This document shows, in pieces, positions 6,929-14,500 of a stretch of DNA of 26,003 nt. A program made the translations under genes and the position numbers. The DNA lies in the NCBI GenBank assembly GCA_028698375.1, contig JAQVDI010000004.1, positions 1 through 26,003 of the forward strand. Direction: 5' to 3'. The stretch is from Patescibacteria group bacterium. Its GTDB lineage: Bacteria > Patescibacteriota > UBA1384 > JAGGWG01. Numbering within the stretch: position 1 is the first letter of the stretch; each line of letters begins with the position of its first letter. The notes under the pieces were generated by a model. It worked only from the letters and a program-made list of their open reading frames with translations, did not search any database and was not told the origin of the DNA.

Positions 6929-8062
6929 ATGAAGCAGAAAATTAATAATAAAACAAAGAAAAAAGTTTTAGCTCTGCTTGGTTTCGCTTTTGTTTCAGGC
7001 ATATTGGGAGGAATTATTACGATTGCTTTAATTGCTATCCCCAATTCTCCTTTAGCCAAATTTATAGCAAAAAATTCCGGGCCAATTATCCAGGAAAATC
7101 GAACAGTAAAAATAACAGAAGAATCAGCTCAAATTGAAGCTAGTAAAATAATTGCTCCTTCAGTAGTTAGTATTGTTACTTTGAGCAATGTAACTAATTT
7201 ATTTGGTCAAAAAATTCAACAACAAGGTGGAGGAAGCGGTATTGTTGTCTCTAGTGATGGTTTAATTTTAACTAATAAACACGTGGCTAATGATAGTAAT
7301 GCTCAGTATACAATTTTTTTAGCTGATGGGAAAAGTTATTCCGCGACCGTGAAAAGCGTTGATCCTTTAAATGATTTGGCAATTTTAAAAATTGAAGTTT
7401 CTGGATTAAAGGCTGCGGAGCTAGGTGATTCTAATGATTTGCAAATTGCTCAAAATGTAATTGCTGTTGGTTTTGCTTTGGGAGAATTTAAAAATACCGT
7501 GACCGCGGGAATTATTTCTGGTTTTGATCGTGCGATTGAAGCGGAAAATGAAAAATTAGAAGGTATGTTGCAAACTGATGCGGCGATTAATTCTGGTAAT
7601 TCTGGTGGTCCTTTAGTCAATATGGCCGGTCAGGTTATTGGCATTAACACAGCTGTTGCTTCTAGCGCAGAAAATATTGGTTTTGCGATTCCCATTAATT
7701 TAGCGAAAAAAGCGATTGAAGATGTTAAAAAATATGGGCGTATCCGCCGTCCTTTTATCGGTGTCCATTATGTAGAAATAACCCCTCAAATTGCTAAAGC
7801 CAATAATCTTGGTATTGATCATGGGGCATTAGTTTATTCTAATGATCCTGGTATTATTGCTGTTGTTCCTAGTGGACCAGCGGCTAAAGCTGGTGTTAAA
7901 GAGGGTGATATTATTATTTCCTTAAACAAAGAAAAAATTGATAGTGGTTATTCTCTTAATAGTTTGTTGCAAAAATATAGCCCTGGCGATAAAGTTGAAA
8001 TTACTTTTTTCCGTGATGGCAAAGAGCATAAAGCGAATTTAATTCTCGGAGAAAATAAATAA
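6929..8062 (+). CDS. htrA: HtrA/DegP-like serine protease with one PDZ domain
   Basis: A membrane-anchored extracytoplasmic protease for protein quality control. In its 377 residues, a basic N-terminus (KKK) and hydrophobic segment at about 12-37 form a signal anchor. The trypsin-like domain spans about 70-265 with catalytic triad H118 (LTNKHVAN), D149 (DPLNDLAILKI) and S225 (NSGNSGGPL). A single C-terminal PDZ domain covers about 272-374, containing VVPSGPAAKAGVKEGDIII. This is the DegS/HtrA one-PDZ layout. It starts 8 bp after gatB with no SD, so it is probably the operon's last gene. It converges on prmC, with only 3 bp between stop codons and no hairpin, so the two transcripts probably overlap at their 3' ends. 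Confidence 0.95.
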   Translation: MKQKINNKTKKKVLALLGFAFVSGILGGIITIALIAIPNSPLAKFIAKNSGPIIQENRTVKITEESAQIEASKIIAPSVVSIVTLSNVTNLFGQKIQQQGGGSGIVVSSDGLILTNKHVANDSNAQYTIFLADGKSYSATVKSVDPLNDLAILKIEVSGLKAAELGDSNDLQIAQNVIAVGFALGEFKNTVTAGIISGFDRAIEAENEKLEGMLQTDAAINSGNSGGPLVNMAGQVIGINTAVASSAENIGFAIPINLAKKAIEDVKKYGRIRRPFIGVHYVEITPQIAKANNLGIDHGALVYSNDPGIIAVVPSGPAAKAGVKEGDIIISLNKEKIDSGYSLNSLLQKYSPGDKVEITFFRDGKEHKANLILGENK

Positions 8063-8065
8063 TTT

Positions 8066-8878
8066 TTAGGATTCAAAGATAATTTTTCCGTTAATAGTTT
8101 CGTAAATTAAACAGCCTTGATTTTTCAAATATTTTTTATAATTTTTTAACATTTGTGGAATTTGTTTCTGGTCTAAAAGTGCTAATTGTGGTTCAAACTT
8201 AAGTTCGTTTTTAATTTCTTTCGCTTTTACATAAGGTAGATTGGCAACAATTATATTAAATTTACCTTTAATGTTTTGAAAAATGTCCTTTTTAATAAAA
8301 TGGATTTGAGATTCTTTGGGTTTCTTCTCATGATGATTCCTGTGAATTAATTTTTTAGCATTTTCTTTTGCAATTTTTAAAGCATCGCACGATATGTCGC
8401 TGGCTGTAATTTGATACTTGACCTTTTGCTTATCTAGTTCATTAGCAAGTGTAATGGCAATACATCCTGATCCGGTGCCTAAATCTAATATTTTTAATTT
8501 TTTTTGTCCGAAGGACAACCCCGGGAAGCCTTTAGCGAAGTGGGGCATTTCTTTAATTTTCTTCAATACCAATTCTATAATTTTTTCTGTTTCTGGCCTG
8601 GGAATTAAAACATTTTTATTAACTTTAAATTTACGACCATAAAATTCTTGCTCTCCTAAAATATAAGCTACAGGAAATCTTGAAGCACGTTTTTTAACTA
8701 GGACGAAAAATTCTTTTTCTTGTTTTTTGGTTAGATTTTTTTCTGGATGTGCCAGGATATATTCTTTTGGTTTTTTTAAAATAAATTTTAAAAGTAAAAG
8801 TGCATCTAAATCTGCTGTTTTAATTCCAGCTTTTTTAAATTTTTGTTCGGTGAGATAAAGAGATCGTTTGATATTCAT
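8066..8878 (-). CDS. prmC: RF glutamine methyltransferase PrmC (HemK family)
   Basis: Uses SAM to N5-methylate the glutamine of the GGQ motif in release factors. I chose the ATG at 8876-8878 (MNIKRSLYL; 270 aa) because it begins 16 bp after the prfA stop; the frame is open further upstream but only across prfA. The N-terminal helical domain (1-85) is followed by FKVNKNVLIPRPETE, SAM motif LDLGTGSG (131-138) and the catalytic-motif position NLPY (213-216), which is NPPY in canonical PrmC. Two segments look inserted: 111-125 (MPHFAKGFPGLSFGQ) and about 179-190 (HRNHHEKKPKES). The protein stops soon after LIYETINGK, about 30-40 residues earlier than usual. Last gene of rpmE-prfA-prmC. Function is likely, with reservations about the altered motif. 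Confidence 0.92.
   Translation of the reverse strand: MNIKRSLYLTEQKFKKAGIKTADLDALLLLKFILKKPKEYILAHPEKNLTKKQEKEFFVLVKKRASRFPVAYILGEQEFYGRKFKVNKNVLIPRPETEKIIELVLKKIKEMPHFAKGFPGLSFGQKKLKILDLGTGSGCIAITLANELDKQKVKYQITASDISCDALKIAKENAKKLIHRNHHEKKPKESQIHFIKKDIFQNIKGKFNIIVANLPYVKAKEIKNELKFEPQLALLDQKQIPQMLKNYKKYLKNQGCLIYETINGKIIFES
8307..8337 (-). repeat. Degenerate in-frame repeat in prmC
   Basis: Read on the minus strand it has TCATCATGAG at its start and AAAGAATCTCA at its end, matching the gatA unit at about 20 of 31 bases without gaps, mostly at the two ends. It is translated in the same frame as the ligA and gatA copies (NHHEKKPKESQ against SHSGPAGEKSQ). It falls in the loop between the NAKKL helix and the IHFIKKDIF strand, where PrmC is normally shorter. 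Confidence 0.45.
8504..8545 (-). repeat. GC-rich hairpin insert in prmC
   Basis: TTGTCC-GAA-GGACAA (8504-8518) is a perfect 6-bp stem with a 3-nt loop. It directly adjoins a second segment whose CCCC (8519-8522) can pair with GGGG (8542-8545). This GC-rich patch stands out in AT-rich DNA and encodes residues 111-125 of PrmC, between the linker helix and the first methyltransferase strand. It has no base similarity that I can see to the other repeats here, so it is a second element type. Confidence 0.6.
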
Positions 8879-8894
8879 TAGCTGAAAAAGAAAA

Positions 8895-9947
8895 TTATAA
8901 TTTTTCGTTGAGGCTGGCGAGTTTATTTTGAATTTCGGCTTCGCGGAGAGCATTAGTCATTTCGTTTAATTCGCCAGCTAAAATTTTTTCTAGATTATGA
9001 GAAGTATAATTAATGCGATGATCAGTGACACGATTTTGTGGATAATTATAAGTACGAATTTTTTCACTGCGATCAAGAGTGTTGACCATGGATTTTCTTT
9101 CTATTTTATTTTCTTGTGCTTTTTTTTCAATTTCTAGGGCCAATAAACGTGATCGTAAAATTTTAATAGCTTTTTCTTTATTTTTAAGTTGGCTTTTTTC
9201 ATCTTGGCAAGTTACTACAGTGTTTGTGGGTAAATGCGTGATTCTAACAGCAGAATCAGTGGTATTAACGGATTGTCCACCTGGGCCGCTGGAGCGATAG
9301 ACATCAATACGTAAATCTTCGGGTTTAATAGCCACATCAATATTTTTAGCTTCAGGTAAAACAATTACTCCTGTGGCAGAAGTGTGGATTCGCCCTTTTT
9401 TCTCAGTAATAGGGATTCTTTGTACGCGATGCACGCCACCTTCAAATTTAAAAATGCCATAAGAGTTATTGCCTTTAATTTCAATTTTTGTTTCTTTAAT
9501 GCCGCCAAGACCAGTTTTTTGAATATCTAAAATTTCAGCTTTAAATCCTAAAATGTCAGCATAACGCAAATACATTCTCATTAGTTCTTCAGCAAAAAGC
9601 TCTGCTTCATCTCCACCAGTTCCAGCGTGGATTTCCACAATTGTGTTTCTTTGATCAATTGAGTCAGCTAGTAATTTTTCTAGCATTATTTTTTTTGCGT
9701 CTATTAATTTAAGTTTTAATTCTTCATTTTCTATTTGAGCTAATTCTTTTATCTCTGGATCAGTTAACTCTTCATTTTCGTGAATTCTTTTTTCTAATCC
9801 TAAATAATTTTCAATAAGTTGATTTTTTTCTTTAATAACAGAAAGTTCTTGACTTTTTTTAACCAAGTCGCCTTTACCAGAATTTAAATCTTGTTCTAAT
9901 TTTTCAATACGAGTAGTGAGCTTGTATTTTAAGCTTTGTAAGTCCAT
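8895..9947 (-). CDS. prfA: Peptide chain release factor 1 (RF1)
   Basis: Recognises UAA and UAG in the ribosomal A site and triggers peptide release. Its 350 residues have the standard layout: N-terminal coiled-coil/helical domain 1 (1-105), the EIHAGTGGDEAELFAEEL segment, the stop-codon reading tripeptide P179-I180-T181 (a P-x-T of the RF1 type, not the SPF of RF2), and the GGQ motif at 223-225 in YRSSGPGGQSVNTTDSAVR. Q225 is the expected target of PrmC, encoded 16 bp downstream. The start ATG (9945-9947) lies 18 bp after the rpmE stop. RF2 was not seen in the window; at least one gene here ends in TGA, so an RF2 elsewhere is expected. Confidence 0.97.
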   Translation of the reverse strand: MDLQSLKYKLTTRIEKLEQDLNSGKGDLVKKSQELSVIKEKNQLIENYLGLEKRIHENEELTDPEIKELAQIENEELKLKLIDAKKIMLEKLLADSIDQRNTIVEIHAGTGGDEAELFAEELMRMYLRYADILGFKAEILDIQKTGLGGIKETKIEIKGNNSYGIFKFEGGVHRVQRIPITEKKGRIHTSATGVIVLPEAKNIDVAIKPEDLRIDVYRSSGPGGQSVNTTDSAVRITHLPTNTVVTCQDEKSQLKNKEKAIKILRSRLLALEIEKKAQENKIERKSMVNTLDRSEKIRTYNYPQNRVTDHRINYTSHNLEKILAGELNEMTNALREAEIQNKLASLNEKL

Positions 9948-9965
9948 ATGATTTATTATACCAAG

Positions 9966-10259
9966 TTATTTCTTAGAACGTTGCTTCTTGAGTGCAGCCA
10001 TTTTGGCTAGGCGCTCTTTATATTTTTCAACTTGTCCGGTTGTATCAATCAATTTTTGAGTTCCTGTATATAAAGGATGACAGGCGGAGCAAATTTCTAT
10101 TTTAATATCTGTTTTTGCTGTAGAAAGAGTTTCGAATTTATTACCGCAATTGCAAATTACCTTAATTAAATTAAGGGTTGGTTTTTGAGTTTTTGTTTCT
10201 TTTTCTTTTTTTGGTTCGTTTTGTTTGGCCACTTTTTCTTGTTTCATAATTTTTTTCAT
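9966..10259 (-). CDS. rpmE: Ribosomal protein bL31 (zinc-type) with N-terminal extension
   Basis: Large-subunit ribosomal protein. The core VICNCGNKFETLSTAKTD...EICSACHPLYTGTQKLIDTTGQVEK matches bL31, with the four zinc cysteines C36, C38, C57 and C60 (C+ type). The frame is open upstream to a TTG at 10301, but that TTG is the first codon of a TTGACA -35 box, so I place the start at the ATG at 10257-10259 (97 aa), about 7 nt after the predicted transcript start. Relative to ordinary bL31 (about 70 aa) there is a Lys/Glu/Gln-rich N-terminal extension of about 25 residues. The usual N-terminal 'IHP.Y' is replaced by KPTLNL, and the Lys-rich C-terminal tail is longer than usual. It leads the rpmE-prfA-prmC operon. 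Confidence 0.93.
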   Translation of the reverse strand: MKKIMKQEKVAKQNEPKKEKETKTQKPTLNLIKVICNCGNKFETLSTAKTDIKIEICSACHPLYTGTQKLIDTTGQVEKYKERLAKMAALKKQRSKK

Positions 10260-10272
10260 CTTGCGTTTCTTG

Positions 10273-10301
10273 ATTTTATATGTTAAGCTTGCTCTTGTCA
10301 A
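10273..10301 (-). promoter_or_regulatory. Promoter of rpmE-prfA-prmC
   Basis: Minus-strand TTGACA (10296-10301), 17-bp spacer, TAAAAT (10273-10278; 5 of 6). The predicted start near 10266 leaves about 6-7 nt before the rpmE ATG at 10259, another near-leaderless arrangement. Confidence 0.75.
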
Positions 10302-10340
10302 CCTTATATTCTACTATTTTTTAGTATAAGTCGAAAATAG

Positions 10341-10368
10341 TTGATTTTGGGACTTGAATTTTTATATT
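10341..10368 (+). promoter_or_regulatory. Tentative rpsB operon promoter
   Basis: TTGATT (10341-10346), 16-bp spacer, TATATT (10363-10368). Predicted start near 10375 would give a leader of about 42 nt. Other AT-rich hexamers nearby are possible, so this is weak. Confidence 0.3.
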
Positions 10369-10416
10369 TAATCCTGTATCTTAATTTTTGTTAATTTATT
10401 GATTTTAAATAATAAC

Positions 10417-11124
10417 ATGTCTGATTTACCAACAACTAAACAATTAATTAAATGGGGTGCTCACTTGGGTCATTTGCGTAAAGTTATGCATCCTTCTTTT
10501 AAGCCCTATGTTTTAGAAGTCAAAGAAAAAGTGGTTATTATTGATCCGTCAAAAACTCTTCAGCAATTAAAAAAAGCTTTAGAGTTCTTTAAAAAATCTA
10601 AAGAAAAAAATGTTTTGTGGGTTAGCACAAAAGTTATTTCTAAAGATTTAGTAAAAGAAATCGCGGAAAGTCTCGGTCATTCTTATATCTGTGAAAAATG
10701 GCTTGGTGGAATGTTGACCAATTTTGAAACTCTTAAAAAGAATTTGCAAAAAATGGAGGAGCTTAAAAGTGGCGAAGAAACTATAGAATATAAAGATTTG
10801 ACTAAAAAAGAACGTGGTATTTTGGCGCAAAAAAGAGAAAAAATGGAAAAAATTCTCTATGGTTTGCGCAATTTAAAATCTATACCTGATATTTTAATTG
10901 TAGTTGATCCAGCTCATGAAAAAATCGCAGTTTCGGAAGCTAAAAGGAAAGGTTCAACTATTGTTGGTTTGTGTGATGTCCAAAGTAATTCTTGGAAAAT
11001 TGATTATTCAATCCCAATTAATGATGAATCAAGGACTACAGTTAAAAATATTTTAAAAATTATGGCTCGTAGTTTTGAGCCAACTTTTGATTTTGCAGAA
11101 AAGAAAAAATCTAAAACTAAATAA
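10417..11124 (+). CDS. rpsB: Ribosomal protein uS2
   Basis: Small-subunit ribosomal protein. The ATG at 10417 (MSDLPTTKQLIKWGAHLGH) gives 235 residues and matches where uS2 begins; the frame is open six codons further to a TTG, which I reject. Family features seen are GAHLGH near the N-terminus, the VLWVSTK and W-LGGMLTNFETLK region, and the C-terminal IPDILIVVDPAHEKIAVSEAKRKGSTIVGLCD and IPINDESRTTVK. A C-terminal Lys-rich tail is present. No SD is visible. It heads rpsB-tsf-frr-rseP-proS, and the rpsB-tsf pair is conserved across bacteria; tsf starts 4 bp after its stop. Confidence 0.97.
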   Translation: MSDLPTTKQLIKWGAHLGHLRKVMHPSFKPYVLEVKEKVVIIDPSKTLQQLKKALEFFKKSKEKNVLWVSTKVISKDLVKEIAESLGHSYICEKWLGGMLTNFETLKKNLQKMEELKSGEETIEYKDLTKKERGILAQKREKMEKILYGLRNLKSIPDILIVVDPAHEKIAVSEAKRKGSTIVGLCDVQSNSWKIDYSIPINDESRTTVKNILKIMARSFEPTFDFAEKKKSKTK

Positions 11125-11128
11125 TTTT

Positions 11129-11584
11129 ATGGTGGAAAAGCAAGATCTTATTGTCTTAAGAAAAAAAACTGGTGCCGGGGTGATGGAATGTAAAAGAATT
11201 TTACAAGAATGTGGTGGCAATATGGCTAAAGCAGAAAAAGAATTAAAAAAATTGGGTTTAGCCGCAGCAGAAAAAAAGAAAGATCGAATAACTGCCCAAG
11301 GATTAATTGAAACGTATAATCATAATAACAAAATTGGTGTTTTGTTGGAAATTAATTGTGAAACCGATTTTGTGGCAAAAAATGATGATTTTAAAGATTT
11401 CGCCCACAAAGTCGCTATGCAAATTGCTTCTATGGAGCCAAAAGATGTGTCTTCGCTTTTAGAACAAGACTCAATTTTTGAGTCAGAAGTTTCTATTGAT
11501 GATCAGCTTAAAAATTTGATTTTAAAAACTGGTGAAAATATTAAGATCTCTCGCTTTATTCGCTATCAATTGGGTGAAAAGTAG
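11129..11584 (+). CDS. tsf: Elongation factor Ts, minimal form
   Basis: Guanine-nucleotide exchange factor for EF-Tu. The ATG at 11129 (MVEKQDLIVLRKKTGAGVMECK) fits the conserved EF-Ts start and gives 151 residues; the frame is open 54 bp further into rpsB, but that part has no family similarity. The N-terminal UBA-like domain (1-45) is followed by the core with the signature TDFVAKN (79-85), which includes the residues that invade the EF-Tu magnesium site. Only one core subdomain is present, against about 200 to 280 residues in most bacteria, comparable to or shorter than the short Thermus-type EF-Ts. No SD is seen; it is 4 bp after rpsB. Confidence 0.95.
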   Translation: MVEKQDLIVLRKKTGAGVMECKRILQECGGNMAKAEKELKKLGLAAAEKKKDRITAQGLIETYNHNNKIGVLLEINCETDFVAKNDDFKDFAHKVAMQIASMEPKDVSSLLEQDSIFESEVSIDDQLKNLILKTGENIKISRFIRYQLGEK

Positions 11585-11605
11585 TTTGTGTTTTTTAAAG
11601 AAATC

Positions 11606-11620
11606 AGTTAAAATTTAACT
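11606..11620. repeat. 15-bp palindrome upstream of frr
   Basis: AGTTAAA-A-TTTAACT, perfect 7-bp arms around one base, 22 bp after the tsf stop and 25 bp before the frr ATG. There is no U-tract right after it. It could be an operator or a small processing hairpin; in AT-rich DNA chance is also possible. Confidence 0.3.
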
Positions 11621-11645
11621 ATATTTTAATAATTTAAAATTTATT

Positions 11646-12200
11646 ATGGGTTTAGTTGAAAATGAAATTTCAAGTTTGAAACAAAAAATGGATCAAGTTT
11701 TAGAAAATTTTACAGGTGATTTGGCAACTTTTAATTTAGGACAAGCTTCTGTGGCCACTTTAGAAAATGTTAAGGTGCCTTATTATGGTAGCGAATCATT
11801 ATTAAAAAGTTTAGCTAATATTGCAGTTTTAGACATTTTAAATTTAGTAATTGAACCTTTTGACCCTAATACTAAAGCGGATATTGTCCAAGGTTTAAAA
11901 ATTGCCAATTTAGGTGGGTCTATTATTGAAGAAGGGAATCGAATTCGTATTAATTTTCCACCTATGTCTAGTGAGCGCAAAGAAGAAATTATTAAGTTAA
12001 TGGGGGCGAAAAAAGAAGAGACGAAAGTTGTATTAAGAAGGATGCGAGAAGAAGTTTGGGAAAAAATTCAAAATCAAGAAAAAAATAAACAAATTAGTGA
12101 AGATGACCGATACCGAGCAGAAGAAAATTTAAATAAATTGATTGCTGAATATAACCAAAAAGCAGAAGATATTTTGAAAAATAAAGCGGAGAAACTTTAA
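11646..12200 (+). CDS. frr: Ribosome recycling factor
   Basis: With EF-G, splits post-termination ribosomes. The 184-residue length is exactly that of the family. Conserved parts seen are VKVPYYGSESLLKSLANIAVLD, the beta region GNRIRINFPPMSSERKEEIIKLM and VVLRRMREEVWEKI, which carries the arginine pair of the conserved 'iRR' helix that contacts 23S rRNA. The N-terminal helix motif that is usually 'RTGRA' reads TFNLGQAS here, a departure from most RRFs. A TAAAAT at 11635-11640 lies 5 nt before the ATG and could serve a nearly leaderless transcript. It follows tsf by 61 bp and precedes rseP by 4 bp. Confidence 0.95.
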   Translation: MGLVENEISSLKQKMDQVLENFTGDLATFNLGQASVATLENVKVPYYGSESLLKSLANIAVLDILNLVIEPFDPNTKADIVQGLKIANLGGSIIEEGNRIRINFPPMSSERKEEIIKLMGAKKEETKVVLRRMREEVWEKIQNQEKNKQISEDDRYRAEENLNKLIAEYNQKAEDILKNKAEKL

Positions 12201-12204
12201 TTTT

Positions 12205-13272
12205 ATGGCCTTAGTGATTTTTATTTTAATTATCGCAATTTTAATTTTAGTTCATGAGCTAGGTCATTTTTTAGCAGCGCGTCGTAATAAAATTGGTGTT
12301 GACGAATTTGCCATTGGCTTTCCTCCTAGATTATGGAGTAAAAAAATTAAAGGTACACGATATTCTCTTAATGCTATCCCACTGGGGGGTTATGTCAAAT
12401 TGCACGGTGAAGATAGGGCGATTGATGATAAGAGTTTTATCAAAAAATCAATTTGGGCGCGTTTTAAGGTTATTAGCGCTGGTGTGCTGATGAATATAAT
12501 ATTAGCGTATGTGCTTTTAATTATTTATTTTGCTTTTTCCGGTTCACCTTTGGCGACAGATCCAGCTAAATATCCAGATTTTATTAAAAGTAAAATCACT
12601 CAAACTGTGATCACCAATGTTTTGGATGACTCGTCTGCTAAAAAAATGGGCTTGAAGGTCGGAGATATTATTTTAGATGTTAATGGCCAAAAAATTAGCG
12701 ACGCTAATACTTTTAGCAATTATACGGCTAGTCAAAAAAACAAACCAATTATTTTAAAAATTGAACGTGAAAAAGAAGCTAAAACTATACAGGGGGAAGT
12801 GGGGGAACGTGAGGACAAGGGTTCGCTTGGAGTGGAAATAGCTAATTATTATCCGAACATTGTTTTCAAATGGTGGGCAATTCCCTTAATGTCAGTTATT
12901 GATTTATTTAATATTATTTTTATTACTCTTTATTTCTTTTGGAATTTGATTTTAGTTTTATTTAACCAAGCTAAGCCTTTAGGCGAAGTGGTGGGTCCCG
13001 TGGGTGTATATTTTGTTGCTAAACAGGCTGTTGCGCTTGGTTTTTCTTATGTTTTGCGTTTAATGATTCTTCTTTCTGTCAATTTGGCTGTAATTAATTT
13101 CTTGCCAATTCCGGCTTTGGATGGCGGTCGTGCACTATTTTTATTAATTGAAAAAATTCGTGGCAAAAAAATGAAAGAAGAAACTGAAAGTTTAGTTCAC
13201 TTGATTGGTTTTTTGATTTTGATCGTGTTAATTATTTTTATTTCTGTTCGTGACGTTTTAAAATTATTCTAA
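12205..13272 (+). CDS. rseP: Site-2 metalloprotease RseP
   Basis: An intramembrane zinc metalloprotease of the RseP/S2P family that cleaves membrane-embedded regulators or signal-peptide remnants. In its 355 residues, the first transmembrane segment contains the zinc motif H17-E-L-G-H21. A conserved GGYVKLHGE loop lies at 61-69, a second segment at about 93-111, a single PDZ domain at about 130-205 (KKMGLKVGDIILDVNG), and a later membrane region carries NFLPIPALDGGR with the third zinc ligand D306. One PDZ and four hydrophobic segments match the Gram-positive-like layout. No SD. The gaps of 4 bp before it and 3 bp after it place it firmly in the rpsB-proS operon, in the common bacterial order frr-rseP-proS. 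Confidence 0.95.
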   Translation: MALVIFILIIAILILVHELGHFLAARRNKIGVDEFAIGFPPRLWSKKIKGTRYSLNAIPLGGYVKLHGEDRAIDDKSFIKKSIWARFKVISAGVLMNIILAYVLLIIYFAFSGSPLATDPAKYPDFIKSKITQTVITNVLDDSSAKKMGLKVGDIILDVNGQKISDANTFSNYTASQKNKPIILKIEREKEAKTIQGEVGEREDKGSLGVEIANYYPNIVFKWWAIPLMSVIDLFNIIFITLYFFWNLILVLFNQAKPLGEVVGPVGVYFVAKQAVALGFSYVLRLMILLSVNLAVINFLPIPALDGGRALFLLIEKIRGKKMKEETESLVHLIGFLILIVLIIFISVRDVLKLF

Positions 13273-13275
13273 AAT

Positions 13276-14490
13276 ATGAAAGCAACCCAAATTTTACGTA
13301 CCTCTAAGTCTGATTTAAAAGCTTCCACTGTTCATGAGACTTTTTTGTTAAAAGGCAATTTTATTCAAAAGTTGGGAGCTGGCATTTATCAACTTATGCC
13401 TTTAGGTTTTTTGGCTTATCAAAAAATTTATGAAATTATTGATGAAGAATTAAAAGCAATTGGCTTTTTATCGTTTAGAGCACCAATTGTGCATCCGGCT
13501 AGTATCTGGGAAAAGAGTGGTCGTTATGATGATTTTGGACCAGAAATGGTTAAATTTAAAAATCGTTCAGCGGAAAAGTTTGTTTTAGCACCAACTCACG
13601 AAGAGCCAGTTAACTTAATTGCTAAAAAACTAATTAATTCTTATAAAGATTTACCTTTGGCTTTGAACCAAATTCAAACTAAATTTCGTGATGAGCCCAG
13701 AGCTCGTGGCGGCCTAATACGTTTGCGTGAATTTACAATGCAAGACGGTTATAGTTTTCACACCAATCAGGAAGATTTGGATAAGTTTTATAATGATGTC
13801 CGTGCTGCATATTTGCGCATTTTTAAACGTTTGGGTTTTGAAGTTAAAGTGGTTGCAGCAACAAGTGGGGCCATGGGTGGGAGTGGAGCAGAAGAGTTTA
13901 TGATATTGGCGCAAGACGGTAGTGATCAAATAGCAATTTGTGAAAAATGTGATTATGCCGTTAACATAGAAACTTTAGTAGAGGGCGATGCTGAAGTTTG
14001 TGAAAAATGTGGTGGTGATTTAAAAATGGAAAAAACAATTGAGCTAGGGCACATTTTCAAATTGGGCGATAAATATACTAAAGCGTTTGAACTGACCTAT
14101 GATAATGAAAAAGGCGAAAAGAAATATCCAGTTTCTGGTTGTTATGGTATTGGTTTGGAACGAGCGTTAGCAAGCATTGTGGAGACACATCATGATGATA
14201 AGGGTATAATTTGGCCATCTGAAGTGGCACCATTCGATTATTATCTAATTGCCTTGGGGGAGAAGGCGAATGAAGAAGCCAAAAAATTATATGAAAAATT
14301 GGCAAAAGAAGGTAAAGAAATACTTTTTGACGACCGCGAAAACAGTGCGGGAGAAAAATTCGCAGATGCTGATTTAATTGGCTGCCCTAAAAGATTAGTC
14401 ATTAGCGATAAAACTTTAGCTAATAATCAAGTGGAAATAAAAGATCGTGCCACCGGCGCAATCGAACTTAAAAATTTAAGTGAATTTTAA
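13276..14490 (+). CDS. proS: Prolyl-tRNA synthetase lacking the editing insertion
   Basis: Charges tRNA(Pro) with proline. The 404 residues contain class II motif 2 (TKFRDEPRARGG...LREFTMQDGYSF, about 136-161), the proline-site loop APTHEE (105-110), motif 3 GIGLERALAS (291-300) and the anticodon-binding domain (about 318-404). Bacterial-type ProS normally carries an editing domain of about 180 residues (INS) between motifs 2 and 3. Here that space (about 215-260) holds only a short stretch with two CEKC motifs (C222/C225 and C242/C245), suggesting a zinc knuckle, then ELGHIFKLGDKY. Editing of Ala-tRNA(Pro) must be absent or provided by a separate protein not in this window. It ends the rpsB operon. 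Confidence 0.96.
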   Translation: MKATQILRTSKSDLKASTVHETFLLKGNFIQKLGAGIYQLMPLGFLAYQKIYEIIDEELKAIGFLSFRAPIVHPASIWEKSGRYDDFGPEMVKFKNRSAEKFVLAPTHEEPVNLIAKKLINSYKDLPLALNQIQTKFRDEPRARGGLIRLREFTMQDGYSFHTNQEDLDKFYNDVRAAYLRIFKRLGFEVKVVAATSGAMGGSGAEEFMILAQDGSDQIAICEKCDYAVNIETLVEGDAEVCEKCGGDLKMEKTIELGHIFKLGDKYTKAFELTYDNEKGEKKYPVSGCYGIGLERALASIVETHHDDKGIIWPSEVAPFDYYLIALGEKANEEAKKLYEKLAKEGKEILFDDRENSAGEKFADADLIGCPKRLVISDKTLANNQVEIKDRATGAIELKNLSEF

Positions 14491-14500
14491 ATTTTAAATA

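Noticed and set aside
8879..8953. Longer prmC reading into prfA
   Set aside because: It would overlap the end of prfA by 59 bp; the family-like start is the ATG at 8878, 16 bp after the prfA stop.
10314..10340. Inverted repeat CTATTTT...AAAATAG upstream of rpsB
   Set aside because: Only 7 bp of AT-rich pairing with a 13-bp loop; likely by chance.
11075..11128. Earlier tsf start overlapping rpsB
   Set aside because: The 18 extra residues have no EF-Ts similarity; the ATG at 11129 fits the family start and the 4-bp gap.
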